From positions 1-37,083 of the forward strand of contig JABHEG010000370.1 in the NCBI GenBank assembly GCA_018676675.1: a DNA stretch of 37,083 nucleotides. The letters run 5' to 3'. A program made the translations under genes and the position numbers. This document shows positions 26,606 to 36,300 of this stretch, piece after piece. The notes under the pieces are model-generated. The model was not told the origin of the DNA. It saw nothing but the letters and a program-made list of their open reading frames with translations, and made no database searches. The stretch's first letter is position 1, and the number at the start of each line of letters is the position of its first letter. The DNA is from Lentisphaerota bacterium. Its GTDB lineage: Bacteria > Verrucomicrobiota > Lentisphaeria > Oligosphaerales > JABHEG01.

Positions 26606-28432
26606 GTGACTGATCCATACATGGCGTACGATGTGATCGTTGTTGGCGGCGGCCATGCCGGCTGTGAGGCAGCGTTGGTAGCGGCCCGACTTGGGGCCCG
26701 GACCTTGCTTCTGACCATGAACAACGACCACATCGCCCAGATGTCCTGCAACCCGGCAGTGGGAGGAATTGCCAAAGGACAGGTTGTACGGGAGATTGAC
26801 GCTCTCGGCGGGGAGATGGGCCTTAACACTGATGCCTCGACCATTCAGTTCCGCACCCTTAACCGGTCCAAGGGACCCGCCGTCCGTTCCCCGAGAAGCC
26901 AGTGCGACAAAGTCATCTACCAGCGGCGCATGAAGCACGCCATAGAGCGCCAGGAACAGCTCTTTGTCCACCAGGCCAAAGTCGTCCGGATCACAGTCGA
27001 TGGAGACGCAGCCACTGGCGTGGTCACCGAGTTCGGCGACGAGTACCAGGCTCGGGCCGTTGTGCTGGCCACCGGAACATTCCTCAACGCATGCCTGCAC
27101 TTCGGTCTGAAGTCAATGCCGGGAGGCCGAGCAGGCGATGCTGCAGCCATCGCTCTGGCCGCGTCACTGCGCACGGACCTCGGCCTGGAGATTGGCCGGC
27201 TGAAAACGGGGACTCCGGCCCGCGTTCTTGGGCGAACGATCGACGTGGCTTCCCTCGAACGCCAGGATCCCGACCCGGACCCGGTTGGCTTCTCGTTCCG
27301 CAGAGCCGATGACAGCCTGCCGCATCTGGGTGGTGAAACCGTGCCGCAACTCCCGTGTTACCTGACCATGTCGACTGAGGAGACAGCCGACGTGGTGCGG
27401 GCAAATCTCAATCGCTCGCCGCTCTACGGAGGCAAGATCGACGGAATCGGGACACGCTACTGCCCTTCTTTCGAGGACAAAATCGTCCGCTTCCCGGATC
27501 GCATCAACCATCATATCTATCTGGAGCCCGAGGGTGCCTTCACCGACGAATACTACCTCAACGGCATCTCCACGAGCTTGCCCGTCGATGTCCAGTGGGC
27601 AATGGTCCGGTCGCTGCCGGGCCTTGAGCAGGCGCACATCTCGCGCTACGCCTATGCCATTGAGTACGATTTCTGCTTCCCGCATCAGCTCCGCCACTCG
27701 CTTGCTCTGAAACGTTGGTCCAATCTCTTTCTCGCCGGGCAGATCAACGGGACCAGTGGGTATGAGGAGGCCGCCGGTCAGGGCCTGCTGGCTGGTATCA
27801 ACGCGTCCCGGCAGGTGCTCGGCACAGGTGATCCGATCGTCCTGGGCCGCAACGAGGCCTACATCGGCGTCATGATCGATGATCTGGTTACCAAGGACAT
27901 CGTCGAGCCTTACCGGCTGTTCACGAGTCGAGCCGAATACCGCCTCCTGCTGCGACAGGACAACGCTGATCGACGACTCATGCCCCTCGGCCACGAGTTG
28001 GGACTCATTCCCACCGAGACTCACAGGCAGCTCGCGGAACGCGAAACAGTGATCGCCGAAACCAAGGGCATCCTGCAAAGCCAGCGGCATGAAGGCACTC
28101 TCCTGTGGGACCAACTACGGCGTCCGGAGGTAGGCTACGCTGATCTGGTCGGTGCCCCGGTCATCGAACCGCGTGCCGTCGAGCAGCTTGAGATCGAAGC
28201 CCGGTACGAGGGGTATGTAGAACGTCAACTGGCCCAGGCTCAGGCACTCGAGAAACTGGAATCATGGCGGATCCCGCCGTCGTTCTCCTACGACATCGTC
28301 GGGCTTCGGACCGAAGCGAGACTCAAACTGGAAAAGGTCCTGCCGGCTAACTTGGGACAGGCTTCCCGGATAGACGGCGTGACGCCGGCGGAAATCGGCC
28401 TCCTCCAGGTCCATCTCAAGCGGCAGCAGTAG
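26606..28432 (+). CDS. mnmG: tRNA uridine-5-carboxymethylaminomethyl(34) synthesis enzyme MnmG (GidA)
   Basis: The 608-residue protein is the FAD-binding subunit that, with MnmE, installs the cmnm5 group on wobble uridine 34 of tRNAs. The Rossmann motif VVGGGHAGCEAA is at about 13-24, followed by MSCNPAVGGIAKGQ. The two family signatures are present: RYCPSFEDKIVRF, containing the conserved cysteine, and GYEEAAGQGLLAGINA. Length is normal. I use the GTG at 26606 because GAGAGG is seven bases upstream; an ATG at 26621 would only trim five residues. mnmE is not in the window. This is the one housekeeping gene here and the best phylogenetic marker. Confidence 0.97.
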   Translation: MTDPYMAYDVIVVGGGHAGCEAALVAARLGARTLLLTMNNDHIAQMSCNPAVGGIAKGQVVREIDALGGEMGLNTDASTIQFRTLNRSKGPAVRSPRSQCDKVIYQRRMKHAIERQEQLFVHQAKVVRITVDGDAATGVVTEFGDEYQARAVVLATGTFLNACLHFGLKSMPGGRAGDAAAIALAASLRTDLGLEIGRLKTGTPARVLGRTIDVASLERQDPDPDPVGFSFRRADDSLPHLGGETVPQLPCYLTMSTEETADVVRANLNRSPLYGGKIDGIGTRYCPSFEDKIVRFPDRINHHIYLEPEGAFTDEYYLNGISTSLPVDVQWAMVRSLPGLEQAHISRYAYAIEYDFCFPHQLRHSLALKRWSNLFLAGQINGTSGYEEAAGQGLLAGINASRQVLGTGDPIVLGRNEAYIGVMIDDLVTKDIVEPYRLFTSRAEYRLLLRQDNADRRLMPLGHELGLIPTETHRQLAERETVIAETKGILQSQRHEGTLLWDQLRRPEVGYADLVGAPVIEPRAVEQLEIEARYEGYVERQLAQAQALEKLESWRIPPSFSYDIVGLRTEARLKLEKVLPANLGQASRIDGVTPAEIGLLQVHLKRQQ

Positions 28433-28445
28433 ACGGAGCCAGACC

Positions 28446-28583
28446 ATGCCCCACCTCAGCCGCCGTGAGTTTGTGAAGCTCGCCGGGACCGTTGGCATGA
28501 CCGCGATGGCTGGAGCGGGGTACGCAGTCGCCCCTGAGGATGCTACGGTCCGGATCCGGAACGTCGAGTTCCTGTCGCCGTGA
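28446..28583 (+). pseudogene. Orphan Tat signal-peptide ORF (45 codons), probable truncated gene
   Basis: An ATG at 28446 with GGAG seven bases upstream opens 45 codons. The peptide begins MPHLSRREFVKLAG and continues with a hydrophobic stretch (TVGMTAMAGAGYAV), a textbook twin-arginine leader with the SRREF motif. It ends after EDATVRIRNVEFLSP at a TGA. No continuation of a mature domain is visible in any frame: the next 115 bp are G-rich repeats leading to the convergent response-regulator gene. It starts 13 bp after the mnmG stop, so it would be translated from the same message. The simplest view is the 5' remnant of an exported protein whose body was deleted. A real small exported peptide is possible but less likely. 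Confidence 0.6.
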
Positions 28584-28698
28584 CAGGGGGTGGGGGAAGG
28601 TCTGGGAAGGTCTGGGCAAGGGTCCCCGGCGAGGAGAGAGGCGTAGCGTCAACGGCGCACCGGTCTGGGGAAGGGAATCAGTGAGGTGGGGAGCTTCG
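28584..28698. other. Convergent gap with short G-rich direct repeats
   Basis: Between the Tat-leader ORF and the response-regulator stop lies a G-rich stretch with AAGGTCTGGG repeated directly twice and a third partial copy (about 28594-28622). I see no clear terminator hairpin with a T-tract and no gene. Confidence 0.5.
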
Positions 28699-29511
28699 TC
28701 AGTCCGCCTTCTTCTCCGCGACCTCTCGCTCATGCTCCTCAAGCATCGGCTGGACGTGTTTGTCGAAGCACTCCGGGCAGATGCCATGGCTGACATCGGC
28801 CTGCGTGTGAGACTGGATGTAGCTGTCCACCTGTTGCCAAAAATCATCGTCATCTCTGACTTTGTGGCAGTAGACGCACATAGGCAGGATGCCACGGAGC
28901 TGCTGGATCTCCCCGAGCGCCTCCTCAAGCTCAGACACCTTCGTACTCAGTTCTTTCGTCCGTTCAGAGACGGCCGCTTCCAGTCCCTCAATGTGGCGTT
29001 TGAGCTCTTTCCCCAAGTCCCACTTGGTGGTCAGGGCAAGTGCCATCTGTTTGACCGACACAACGTCGAACGGCTTGCGCAGGAACTGGAGCTTATCGCT
29101 CACGCCAATTTTGTCGAGAATCTGCTTCCAGGAGTAGTCGGAGTATGCCGTACAGATCACCATTTCGGTATCGGGGAAGTCTTCCCAGATGGCCCCGATT
29201 GTCCTGATTCCATCCCATCCCGGGGGCATCCGAACATCCACGAAGGCGAGTGCGAAAGGCTCTCCCTTCAGCGCCGCCTCGCGCACCATTCTGTAGGCCT
29301 CTTCGCCTTGGTGTGCGTGTGAAAGCACATAGTTCAGCTCGTCGTCCACGTCAGAGCTATCGGGATCGCCCTCGGCGCCGAAGAGGTCGGTCATAGCGGC
29401 CGCCAGTCTCTCCGTCGATTCACTTTCCGGCGACAGAATTTTGGCAAAGTCATCGTGGATATCGGCAGAATCGTCCACGATCAGGATTCGCTTGTTCTGG
29501 CTACTCGGCAT
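28699..29511 (-). CDS. Response regulator with receiver domain, coiled coil and C-terminal Cys-rich motif
   Basis: The start is the ATG at 29511 (GAAGGA about eight bases upstream), which overlaps the end of the kinase gene by 11 bp; the frame stays open upstream but only as antisense-like sequence. The 270-residue protein has a receiver domain: DD at 13-14, phospho-acceptor Asp92 in FVDVRMP, Thr121 and Lys146 in RKPFD. About 40 extra, acidic residues (roughly 28-66) sit between the first helix and the phosphorylation site. A coiled coil follows (about 165-207). The C-terminal module is LPMCVYCHKVRDDDDFW ... SHGICPECFDK (Cys212, Cys215, Cys245, Cys248), a four-cysteine pattern seen at the ends of some signalling proteins and probably metal-binding. 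There is no DNA-binding domain, so output is likely through protein contacts. Cytoplasmic. Confidence 0.88.
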   Translation of the reverse strand: MPSSQNKRILIVDDSADIHDDFAKILSPESESTERLAAAMTDLFGAEGDPDSSDVDDELNYVLSHAHQGEEAYRMVREAALKGEPFALAFVDVRMPPGWDGIRTIGAIWEDFPDTEMVICTAYSDYSWKQILDKIGVSDKLQFLRKPFDVVSVKQMALALTTKWDLGKELKRHIEGLEAAVSERTKELSTKVSELEEALGEIQQLRGILPMCVYCHKVRDDDDFWQQVDSYIQSHTQADVSHGICPECFDKHVQPMLEEHEREVAEKKAD

Positions 29512-30898
29512 TCTGGCCGTCCTTCTCATTGGGACCGACGACCGGGAGCCTGATGAGGAACGTGCTGCCCTCTCCTGCCCCCGCGCTCTCAGCGCAAATC
29601 TCTCCACCAATCTCCTTGATGAAATTGGCGCATGTGTGCAGACCAAAGCCGTGCCCACCGGGCTTGGTTGTGAAGCCGTGGTTGAAGATCGTGGTAAGAT
29701 TCTCGGCGGGGATACCAATCCCGTTGTCTCTGATCTCCAGCGCGATGTCGCCGTCGGCTCGGCTCCCAACAATCCGGACCCTCCGTTCGCCCGGATCCAC
29801 GTCATCCCTTGCCTTCAGGGCATCCACAGCGTTCTGGACAAGGTTGATCAGGATGTAGACAAGTTTTGTCTTCTGGGTGGTCAGGGTGATGTCCTCGGGA
29901 CAGTCGACGGTGACCGCAATCACATGATTGCTGAGTCGCGTCTGATTCAGCGCGAGCGCATCACTTATGACATCACGCAGCGCCACCTTCTGGTAGAAGA
30001 GTCCCGGCCGCGCATAGTCCTGCTGGGTGCCGATCACTTCCCGAAGAAGCCCCACCTTGCGCATCAGGCGGTCCGTCTCTTCGAGGATCGTGTCTCGTTC
30101 CTCAGACAGTGCGGCCTCGGTAAATCCGAGGACCTCAAGGGTCTTGCTGCCCTTCGGATCATCAGTCAGAAAATCGGTCAAATCTCCGGCATGCTCGTTA
30201 AGCAACCCGTTGACCTTGCCAAGAGCCCCAAGCGCGGGGCCACGCACGTTCGAGGAGATCAGCTCACAGGAAACATTGATGCTGTTGAGGACGTTCCCGA
30301 CGTCGTGCAGTACACCGGTGGCGATCTCGGCCATGCCGGCCTTGTGCGCCGCGTTCAGCAGATTCCCCTGAGCCTCCTGCAAGGCGTTCTCGGTCTTCTT
30401 GCGGACGGTCACGTTACGGATGTAAAAACAGAGCTCCCCTTTGGACGCAGCCGTCAGATGAATGCTGTTTACCGTCACTTCGGCGGGGAAGGTCATGGAG
30501 TCCTTCCGGTTGCAGTGACACTCGATGAACACGCGGCGCTTGTTCTCGAGTTTCATCGAGATCCACTCCAGCATGCCGGTGTCAGCCCCCGAGAAGAGAT
30601 CGGTCACCTGAAGGTGCCCAAACTCCTCGGATGACAAGAGGAACAGCTCCTGGGCACGCTCGTTGGTGCGCAGGATTCGCCCGTCCAGCCCCGTAAAGAG
30701 AATCGCGTCATACACACTCTCGAAGAGCTCGGTAAAGAGGCGGTTGCTCTCTTGCTCGTCCGGGATCGCTTCAGTCACGGGGACGAGCCCTGAACGGGGC
30801 TTCCGACTCGGCGTCTTCAGAAGGTCTCGGACGTTCTCCGTGGCCTTCTTGATGTCGATCCGGACCGTTTCGCGTTTGCCTGGTTCGTTACTACTCAC
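29501..30898 (-). CDS. Soluble PAS-domain sensor histidine kinase
   Basis: The 465-residue protein begins at a GTG at 30898 with AGGAG six bases upstream. A PAS domain covers about 50-165 (VYDAILFTGLDGRILRTNERAQELF), followed by a short helix. The H-box is GVLHDVGNVLNSI, with phospho-acceptor His198. The N-box is LINLVQNAVDAL (Asn352/Asn356), G1 is DNGIGIP (391-397) and G2 is GGHGFGLH (414-421). There are no membrane segments, so the signal is cytoplasmic; the PAS domain shows no obvious cofactor ligand. It is the first gene of a two-gene unit and its stop lies inside the response-regulator start region, so the two are translationally coupled and surely partners. The target process is not shown. 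Confidence 0.93.
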   Translation of the reverse strand: MSSNEPGKRETVRIDIKKATENVRDLLKTPSRKPRSGLVPVTEAIPDEQESNRLFTELFESVYDAILFTGLDGRILRTNERAQELFLLSSEEFGHLQVTDLFSGADTGMLEWISMKLENKRRVFIECHCNRKDSMTFPAEVTVNSIHLTAASKGELCFYIRNVTVRKKTENALQEAQGNLLNAAHKAGMAEIATGVLHDVGNVLNSINVSCELISSNVRGPALGALGKVNGLLNEHAGDLTDFLTDDPKGSKTLEVLGFTEAALSEERDTILEETDRLMRKVGLLREVIGTQQDYARPGLFYQKVALRDVISDALALNQTRLSNHVIAVTVDCPEDITLTTQKTKLVYILINLVQNAVDALKARDDVDPGERRVRIVGSRADGDIALEIRDNGIGIPAENLTTIFNHGFTTKPGGHGFGLHTCANFIKEIGGEICAESAGAGEGSTFLIRLPVVGPNEKDGQNAE

Positions 30899-30946
30899 CT
30901 ACTTCTCCTGGCGGGTACCCCGCAACAGCAGCGCACAATCAGAGGA

Positions 30947-30962
30947 ACGTCCCTGAGGACGT
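30947..30962. promoter_or_regulatory. Perfect 16-nt inverted repeat upstream of the histidine kinase gene
   Basis: ACGTCC-CTGA-GGACGT is a perfect 6-bp inverted repeat about 50 bp upstream of the kinase GTG. It could be an operator for autoregulation or a 5' leader hairpin. The remaining sequence up to 31082 shows no gene and no strong promoter that I can name. Confidence 0.3.
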
Positions 30963-31082
30963 CTCCCAGCCCTTCTGGCCCATCGTCACCCAACCTGACG
31001 ACAACGCCTGCAGCTCAGCCTGATACGTTAATCAGCCGAGGCACGAGTTTCAAGCTTGAGTACACGCCTGAGCATACACGCA

Positions 31083-33317
31083 TCACTTGAGCCCAATGCG
31101 GCGGCGGGCGTACCATTCGCCCGCGAGGCAGACCGCCAGGAGGACGAACAGCAACCACGAGTCGCAGAGGTACAGACGCGACGAGGTCGCCGGCAGCCTC
31201 GGGCTCAGAGGAAGCTCGCGAATGCTGTCCAGCTGTTTGTAGGTCCAGAACCGTCCGCCGGTGATCCGGGCCATGTCCCGCAATGTCTCTTCCCGATAGC
31301 GCGTGTCTTCCGTTTCCCGTCCCGTCTGGCGGGCCACAAAATGGGCCTTCCTCGGGGTGGGTCTGTCTCCGGGAAAATCGACCCGATAGTCCACCATGTA
31401 CTCGCCGGGTTGGTCCGGAAAAATGAGGCCGGTGTAACGCCCAACAGCGGCGGCGCTGGGATCCAGCACGACCGTTTGCGTGGCTCCGTCAGGCGACGTA
31501 ACATCACACGACACACGGGCATCCGCCGAGGGCCGAAAATCAGTCCCGAGGACTTCCACATCAAGAGCGAGTTCGTCGCCCACCGTGCTCTTGACGCCAT
31601 CGCATGCCGGGGCAACACGCTCCTTACTCGTGGAGCCCAGCCAGCCGAGGAGCTGGCCCCAAAACGCGTCATGCTGGTCATGTCCCGTTGAGCTGCTGAG
31701 CCGCCAGCGCCAGCTGCTCTCGAACGCAACAAAGGCGACCCGACCGCTACCGTAGCTCTGCGCAATCACCACAGGTCTCTCGGACCCTTTTGCCACAGCC
31801 GCCGGCCGGGCTCCCCGCTTCGTTTCACCAACGAAAGACAAGAGGCTCCCGCGCTCAATCTCGAGGCCAGTGGGACGATCAAGGACGTCCCCCGGGAGGA
31901 CCTCAAACAGGAAGTTCGGGTTGACTGCAAAGCGCAGAGGCTTGCCGGCAGGCAGGAACTCGGATCGGGCGATCGGGAGGGCATCAGCGACAGCCTCGGG
32001 AATACCGGACAGCGGCCCGAAGAAGAGTACGCCTCCACCACGATGCTCCACAAACGCAAGCAAGCCGTTGACTGTTTCCTGGTCACACAGGGCAAAGGCT
32101 CTGGTATCTACAAGCACGGCATCGAACTGGTTGTACAGCCGTTGTTCTCGTGGGTACCCTTTGCCGCTGTCGCGCTCGGGCAGGCCGTGAGTGTAGTAGC
32201 TTGCCTTCGCCGCACGAATCACGCAGGCCAGAGACAACTGCTCATTCGAATCGGCCAGAAGCTTCAGGAACTTGTACTCCCAGCCGAGATAGGCCCCGAG
32301 ATAGAGCAACCGGAAAACGTCCGGCTCGGTTACGTCGACCCCAACGAAGTCGACATCGTTGTCCCGCCTGGCATCGCCAGAAGTCGGAGTGAGTTCAGCA
32401 CGCAGGGTCTGGAAGCCGGCCCGCCAGGGAACGGTCGTGAACGTGACCTTCGCGCTCCCACCAGCCTGGACCTCCACCTCCTTGGTCTGTGTCTCCGCGT
32501 CGCCGGTCAGCGACACCCCGGCCACAACATCCCGACGCATGGTGTTCTCGATCACGGCTTCTACCGTCACCGGTTCACCCTTTACGGCTTCTACCGTGTC
32601 ACGCGGAAAACTAATGCGCAGATCCCCGACCTCCCCGAACTCGCCAACTCCGACACAGGACACCGGGATCCCGCGCCCACGGTATACCTTGCAGACCTCT
32701 GCGACCGGCTCACCGTGGTTCTCGTGACCATCCGAAAGCACAATCACTCCCCCCAAGGGGACGGTGGAAAACTCATCCAGACACTGACGAAGTGCGTCTC
32801 CAAGGGCGGACTTTCCAGGCAGGACGTCGAACGGCGCGCCGTCCGAAGTGGCGGCGGCCGGCTCCGGGGAGCCCTCCCGGGAGCCGCTGGCTTCAGTGGC
32901 TGCCGCCACGTGATGGGGCACGTGCAGCTCCTCGCTGAACAGAAATGTGCTCAGCCGATAGGTCTCAGCGAGACGCCCCCGGAGGGCTCCATTCGTGCCC
33001 TCCTCAAACACAGCCTGCACCCTCTCGATGCGAGCCGTCCGGCCGTCGCAGTCGCGGACGGTCATGCTGTGTGAACAGTCGGCCAGAAGAGCGACCCAGA
33101 AGGCGTCTCGATCAGGTGTATCGACCCGGCGATACGGCTGCAGAAGAAGGATAAGCAACAACGCTGCGGCTGCCGCTCTGAGCGTGCCGAGAAGCGCGGC
33201 GTAACGCCGGCCGACGACCCCGCGGAAGCCATGCATCATCCAGAGCAGGCCAGCACCACCGGCGATGAGCCAGAGACCAAGAAAAGGGAAGGAGAATGGT
33301 GTATCAAAACCCGTCAT
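31083..33317 (-). CDS. Membrane protein with VWA domain and glutamine-amidotransferase-like domain (BatA/BatB-related)
   Basis: The 744-residue protein has two N-terminal transmembrane segments (about 10-30 and 40-60) and a von Willebrand factor A-type domain with the MIDAS motif DCSHSM (Asp80, Ser82, Ser84) and a later VLSDGHENHG. A CARDB/Ig-like stretch follows, then a GATase1-like domain (AVLVDTRAFALCDQETVNGL, GGGVLFFGPLSG) and a last transmembrane helix (about 722-740). Such proteins accompany DUF58 and MoxR ATPase genes in planctomycete/verrucomicrobial operons and are thought to act in envelope or metal-related quality control; that role is by analogy. Its ATG overlaps the TGA of the preceding gene in ATGA, so translation is coupled. 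No RBS beyond that is needed. Confidence 0.85.
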   Translation of the reverse strand: MTGFDTPFSFPFLGLWLIAGGAGLLWMMHGFRGVVGRRYAALLGTLRAAAAALLLILLLQPYRRVDTPDRDAFWVALLADCSHSMTVRDCDGRTARIERVQAVFEEGTNGALRGRLAETYRLSTFLFSEELHVPHHVAAATEASGSREGSPEPAAATSDGAPFDVLPGKSALGDALRQCLDEFSTVPLGGVIVLSDGHENHGEPVAEVCKVYRGRGIPVSCVGVGEFGEVGDLRISFPRDTVEAVKGEPVTVEAVIENTMRRDVVAGVSLTGDAETQTKEVEVQAGGSAKVTFTTVPWRAGFQTLRAELTPTSGDARRDNDVDFVGVDVTEPDVFRLLYLGAYLGWEYKFLKLLADSNEQLSLACVIRAAKASYYTHGLPERDSGKGYPREQRLYNQFDAVLVDTRAFALCDQETVNGLLAFVEHRGGGVLFFGPLSGIPEAVADALPIARSEFLPAGKPLRFAVNPNFLFEVLPGDVLDRPTGLEIERGSLLSFVGETKRGARPAAVAKGSERPVVIAQSYGSGRVAFVAFESSWRWRLSSSTGHDQHDAFWGQLLGWLGSTSKERVAPACDGVKSTVGDELALDVEVLGTDFRPSADARVSCDVTSPDGATQTVVLDPSAAAVGRYTGLIFPDQPGEYMVDYRVDFPGDRPTPRKAHFVARQTGRETEDTRYREETLRDMARITGGRFWTYKQLDSIRELPLSPRLPATSSRLYLCDSWLLFVLLAVCLAGEWYARRRIGLK

Positions 33318-36300
33318 TTGGTGCGGCTGAGGTCCTTGAAATACTGTTCGACGAGTCGCCGGTAACGTTCAGGTGGGGCCGATGTCCGTTTTGACAGGTC
33401 ATACCGTTTCCGCACTTCAGTCGTGAAGAGATGCTTCTCAATGACCCGGGCGGCCGCTTTGAGCAAGGCCCGAAGTCGCTGGCTGTCACCGGTAATGTCC
33501 CCCGCGCCCGCCGGCATCCCCATCTCGTCCCCGATCTCCTGGAGGGTGGGATCCTGGAGTTGGGCCGACAGCCCGTCGACTTCCTGTGACATACGCTGTT
33601 GCAGCGCGTCCAACTGTCGTTTCGCCGCTTGGCTGCGACTCTTGCCCAATTGTTCGGCTCGTCGGTCGGCAGCCTGGAGCTTCCGCAGCGCCTGAGTGAG
33701 TTCCTCACGCGACATCGCGGGGAGCTTCTTGGCCGCGTCGCCAAGTTCCGAGGACAGCTGTTGCAGTACGTTTGCCGAGTCTGTCTGGTAGCGCCGAGCC
33801 CGATCAAAGCGCCTGTAAAGCAGTGAATTTGCCGCACGCGTCATCTTTGCCGAGAGGTCACCTTCTCGCGCTCCCTGGGTGGCTTCGGCAAGAGCCTGGG
33901 CAGCGTCCGGGTACGCGTCTTCCAGCTCGGCGGAAGCCCGTTCGATATCAGTCAGCAGTTTCCCAGCCGCCTTATTGAGCCCCTTCTGCTGGTCACGAGC
34001 CGCATCCCGGGCCTCTTTGCTGACGTTCTTCTCCGCACTCATGCCGCGACTCTTCTCAGCGGCCTGCCGCTGCATGTTGGACAGCTGCTGAGTCAGCGAA
34101 GCTAACCGAGCGATCTCATTGGCGGATTCCTGTCGGTGGCTCTCCTCAAGGGCGCGGGTTGCCTCAAGCAGGAAATTGTGAGCTCGAGACCCATGTCGCT
34201 CCCCCAGGTCAAGCTGATCAGCGTCCAGACGTTCCGCCCCGGAAGCCATCTCCCGCGCCGCGACGTCTGCGATTCGAGACGCCTTCACTGCCTCGGGCAG
34301 CTCCTTGATCTGGGCAGACAGTGCGCTGGTCGCTTGCTTCAATCCGCTCTGTTTCTCTGCGAGGGCATCGTTCAGAACTTCGGCGGCCGCCTTCGATGCC
34401 TGACGACGAATGGCCTCATTCAGGTTGGCTTGCTGCCGGCCGAGCTTGCGGAGCTCTTCCAGCATCTGCCGCATGGCCGCGAGCTTCTCCTGATGGCTCT
34501 GCTGGGCTCCCCCCTTCTCCCCTTTCTTCTGCTCTTTCTGCTCCTCCTCGCCCTCGGAGTCTCCCTCTTCCCCTTCTTTGCCACGGGCGGCATTCTTCAT
34601 CAATTCATTCTCGACCTGGACCAGCTTTGCAAGCGCTCTTTCCTGCGACGGAAGAGACTCTTCGAGGAGCCTGTTCCCGATCAATCCCTGCGCCTTGGCA
34701 ATCTCGGCGACGGCATCCCCAAGCAACTCAGACAGTGCATCGGGCGTTCCGCCACTTGCCTCGAGCATCTCGTTGACCTTCCGCTTACCCTCAGTGTGGA
34801 GGTCCTTCATTGCGCGAAGCAGGTCATCAGCCAGCACGCCCTGATCGTCACCTTCGGCAGACATGGCTTCCCAGGTAAGCCGAATCAGACGCTTCGTCTC
34901 GGCGATCAGATTGCTGACGTCCATCTGCTGCTGTTCGCCCTGGGAGTCCTGTTCCTCCGGTTTGATATCGGGGCGGACCTCGATGAAATAGATCTCTGAT
35001 CGAGCCTTCTGCGGGTTGGGCGATCGGTTATCCTGCACGACGAACAAGTAGGAGACCACATCACCGGGCGTCAGTCCCATGCCATCGATGTCGAACAGAT
35101 GGGCCACGTTGAGATCGGTCACAGCGGGTACTGCCACCGGCGCGGCATCGTCTCCCGCTGTTCCCTTCGTCGGCGCACTGTGCAGAATGACTTCCTGCCG
35201 CTCGCCACCAGAGACCGTGAACATAAGCGCAACCCGACTGACCGCGAAATCATCGCCAGCCCGAGCTTCAACATCGAGCTTCGCCCCCGGCTTCACCTTG
35301 ACGTCCTCTCGTGGAACAAGAACATCCACAACCGGAACAAGATCCGGCTCCGCTTTGATCGTGAACGGTTGAGTAGCGGCACTCCTCCCGTGTGGTCCCC
35401 GCAACTCAACAAAAGCCGTGAAACTGTCGATCAGCGTGTGCTCGAAAACGAGACGATCAGCTCCGTGTGGGACAAAGGCCTCGCGCTTCTCCGCCTCCCC
35501 CCCCGGCGTCCCTGCCTGTCCCGAACGGACAAGCGTGGCCGTGATCCCCGGAACAACATCAAGGGCAATCTTCACCTCGCTGCCCACCACCGCCGAGCAA
35601 TCCCGAAGGGCATCAAGCACAAGCGGCTTGCGTCCAGTGTAGGCAGGAGGAGAAAGTGCGATCTCCGCACGAGCGAATTCCGGGGGGCGGTACGCGTGGA
35701 TCGTGTACCAGCGGCTCGCCAATCCCGGAGTGAGTATGCGGTATTCGATCGTGCCGATAACATCGTAGAAGGTAAAGAAATGGTGCCGCCCATTGCCGCG
35801 GTTCATGAGGAAGCGATTCGTCTTACCGTCCCGATAGACAATCTCAGCGGAGTTCCCCCAGCGCCGGACGTCGACCTCAACCCGGAGATCACTGTGCTCA
35901 GGCAGTTCCTCGCTCCCGGGGCTCACAGCCAGCCCGGAGTTCGTACGTTGAAGCGCATCAAGGAAGCGAAATCGGGCTTTGGCGAGGATTTGGGCGTGCA
36001 GAGCAAAGACACCCAGAGCGACGAAGATCCCCAGAAGGGTAAGGATGCGTGGCCACCGGAGATGCTCGGGGAGGACGGCCTGAACAAAGTCAACGGCACC
36101 CGAGCGTCGGTGTACGTCCTGAAGGAGGGCTTGGGCGATGGGATTCCGATCGACCTCGGGTACGGCCTCGACTTCGACGGCACAGGCGACCGCATCCATG
36201 AACTCGGGGTGCGCGTCCTCAACCGCCAAAGCCAAACGCTCAGCCCGCGGTGTCCTGAACACGCTGCAGAACCACTGGGCCACCACATGAGCCGCCCCCA

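Noticed and set aside
28864..28878. Heme c motif CVYCH in the response regulator
   Set aside because: The protein has no export signal, and the motif is part of a four-cysteine pattern known at the ends of cytoplasmic signalling proteins, so metal binding is more likely than covalent heme.
29512..29805. N-terminal extension of the response regulator
   Set aside because: The upstream frame lies inside the kinase catalytic domain in another frame and shows no domain-like sequence; the ATG at 29511 has a suitable ribosome binding site.
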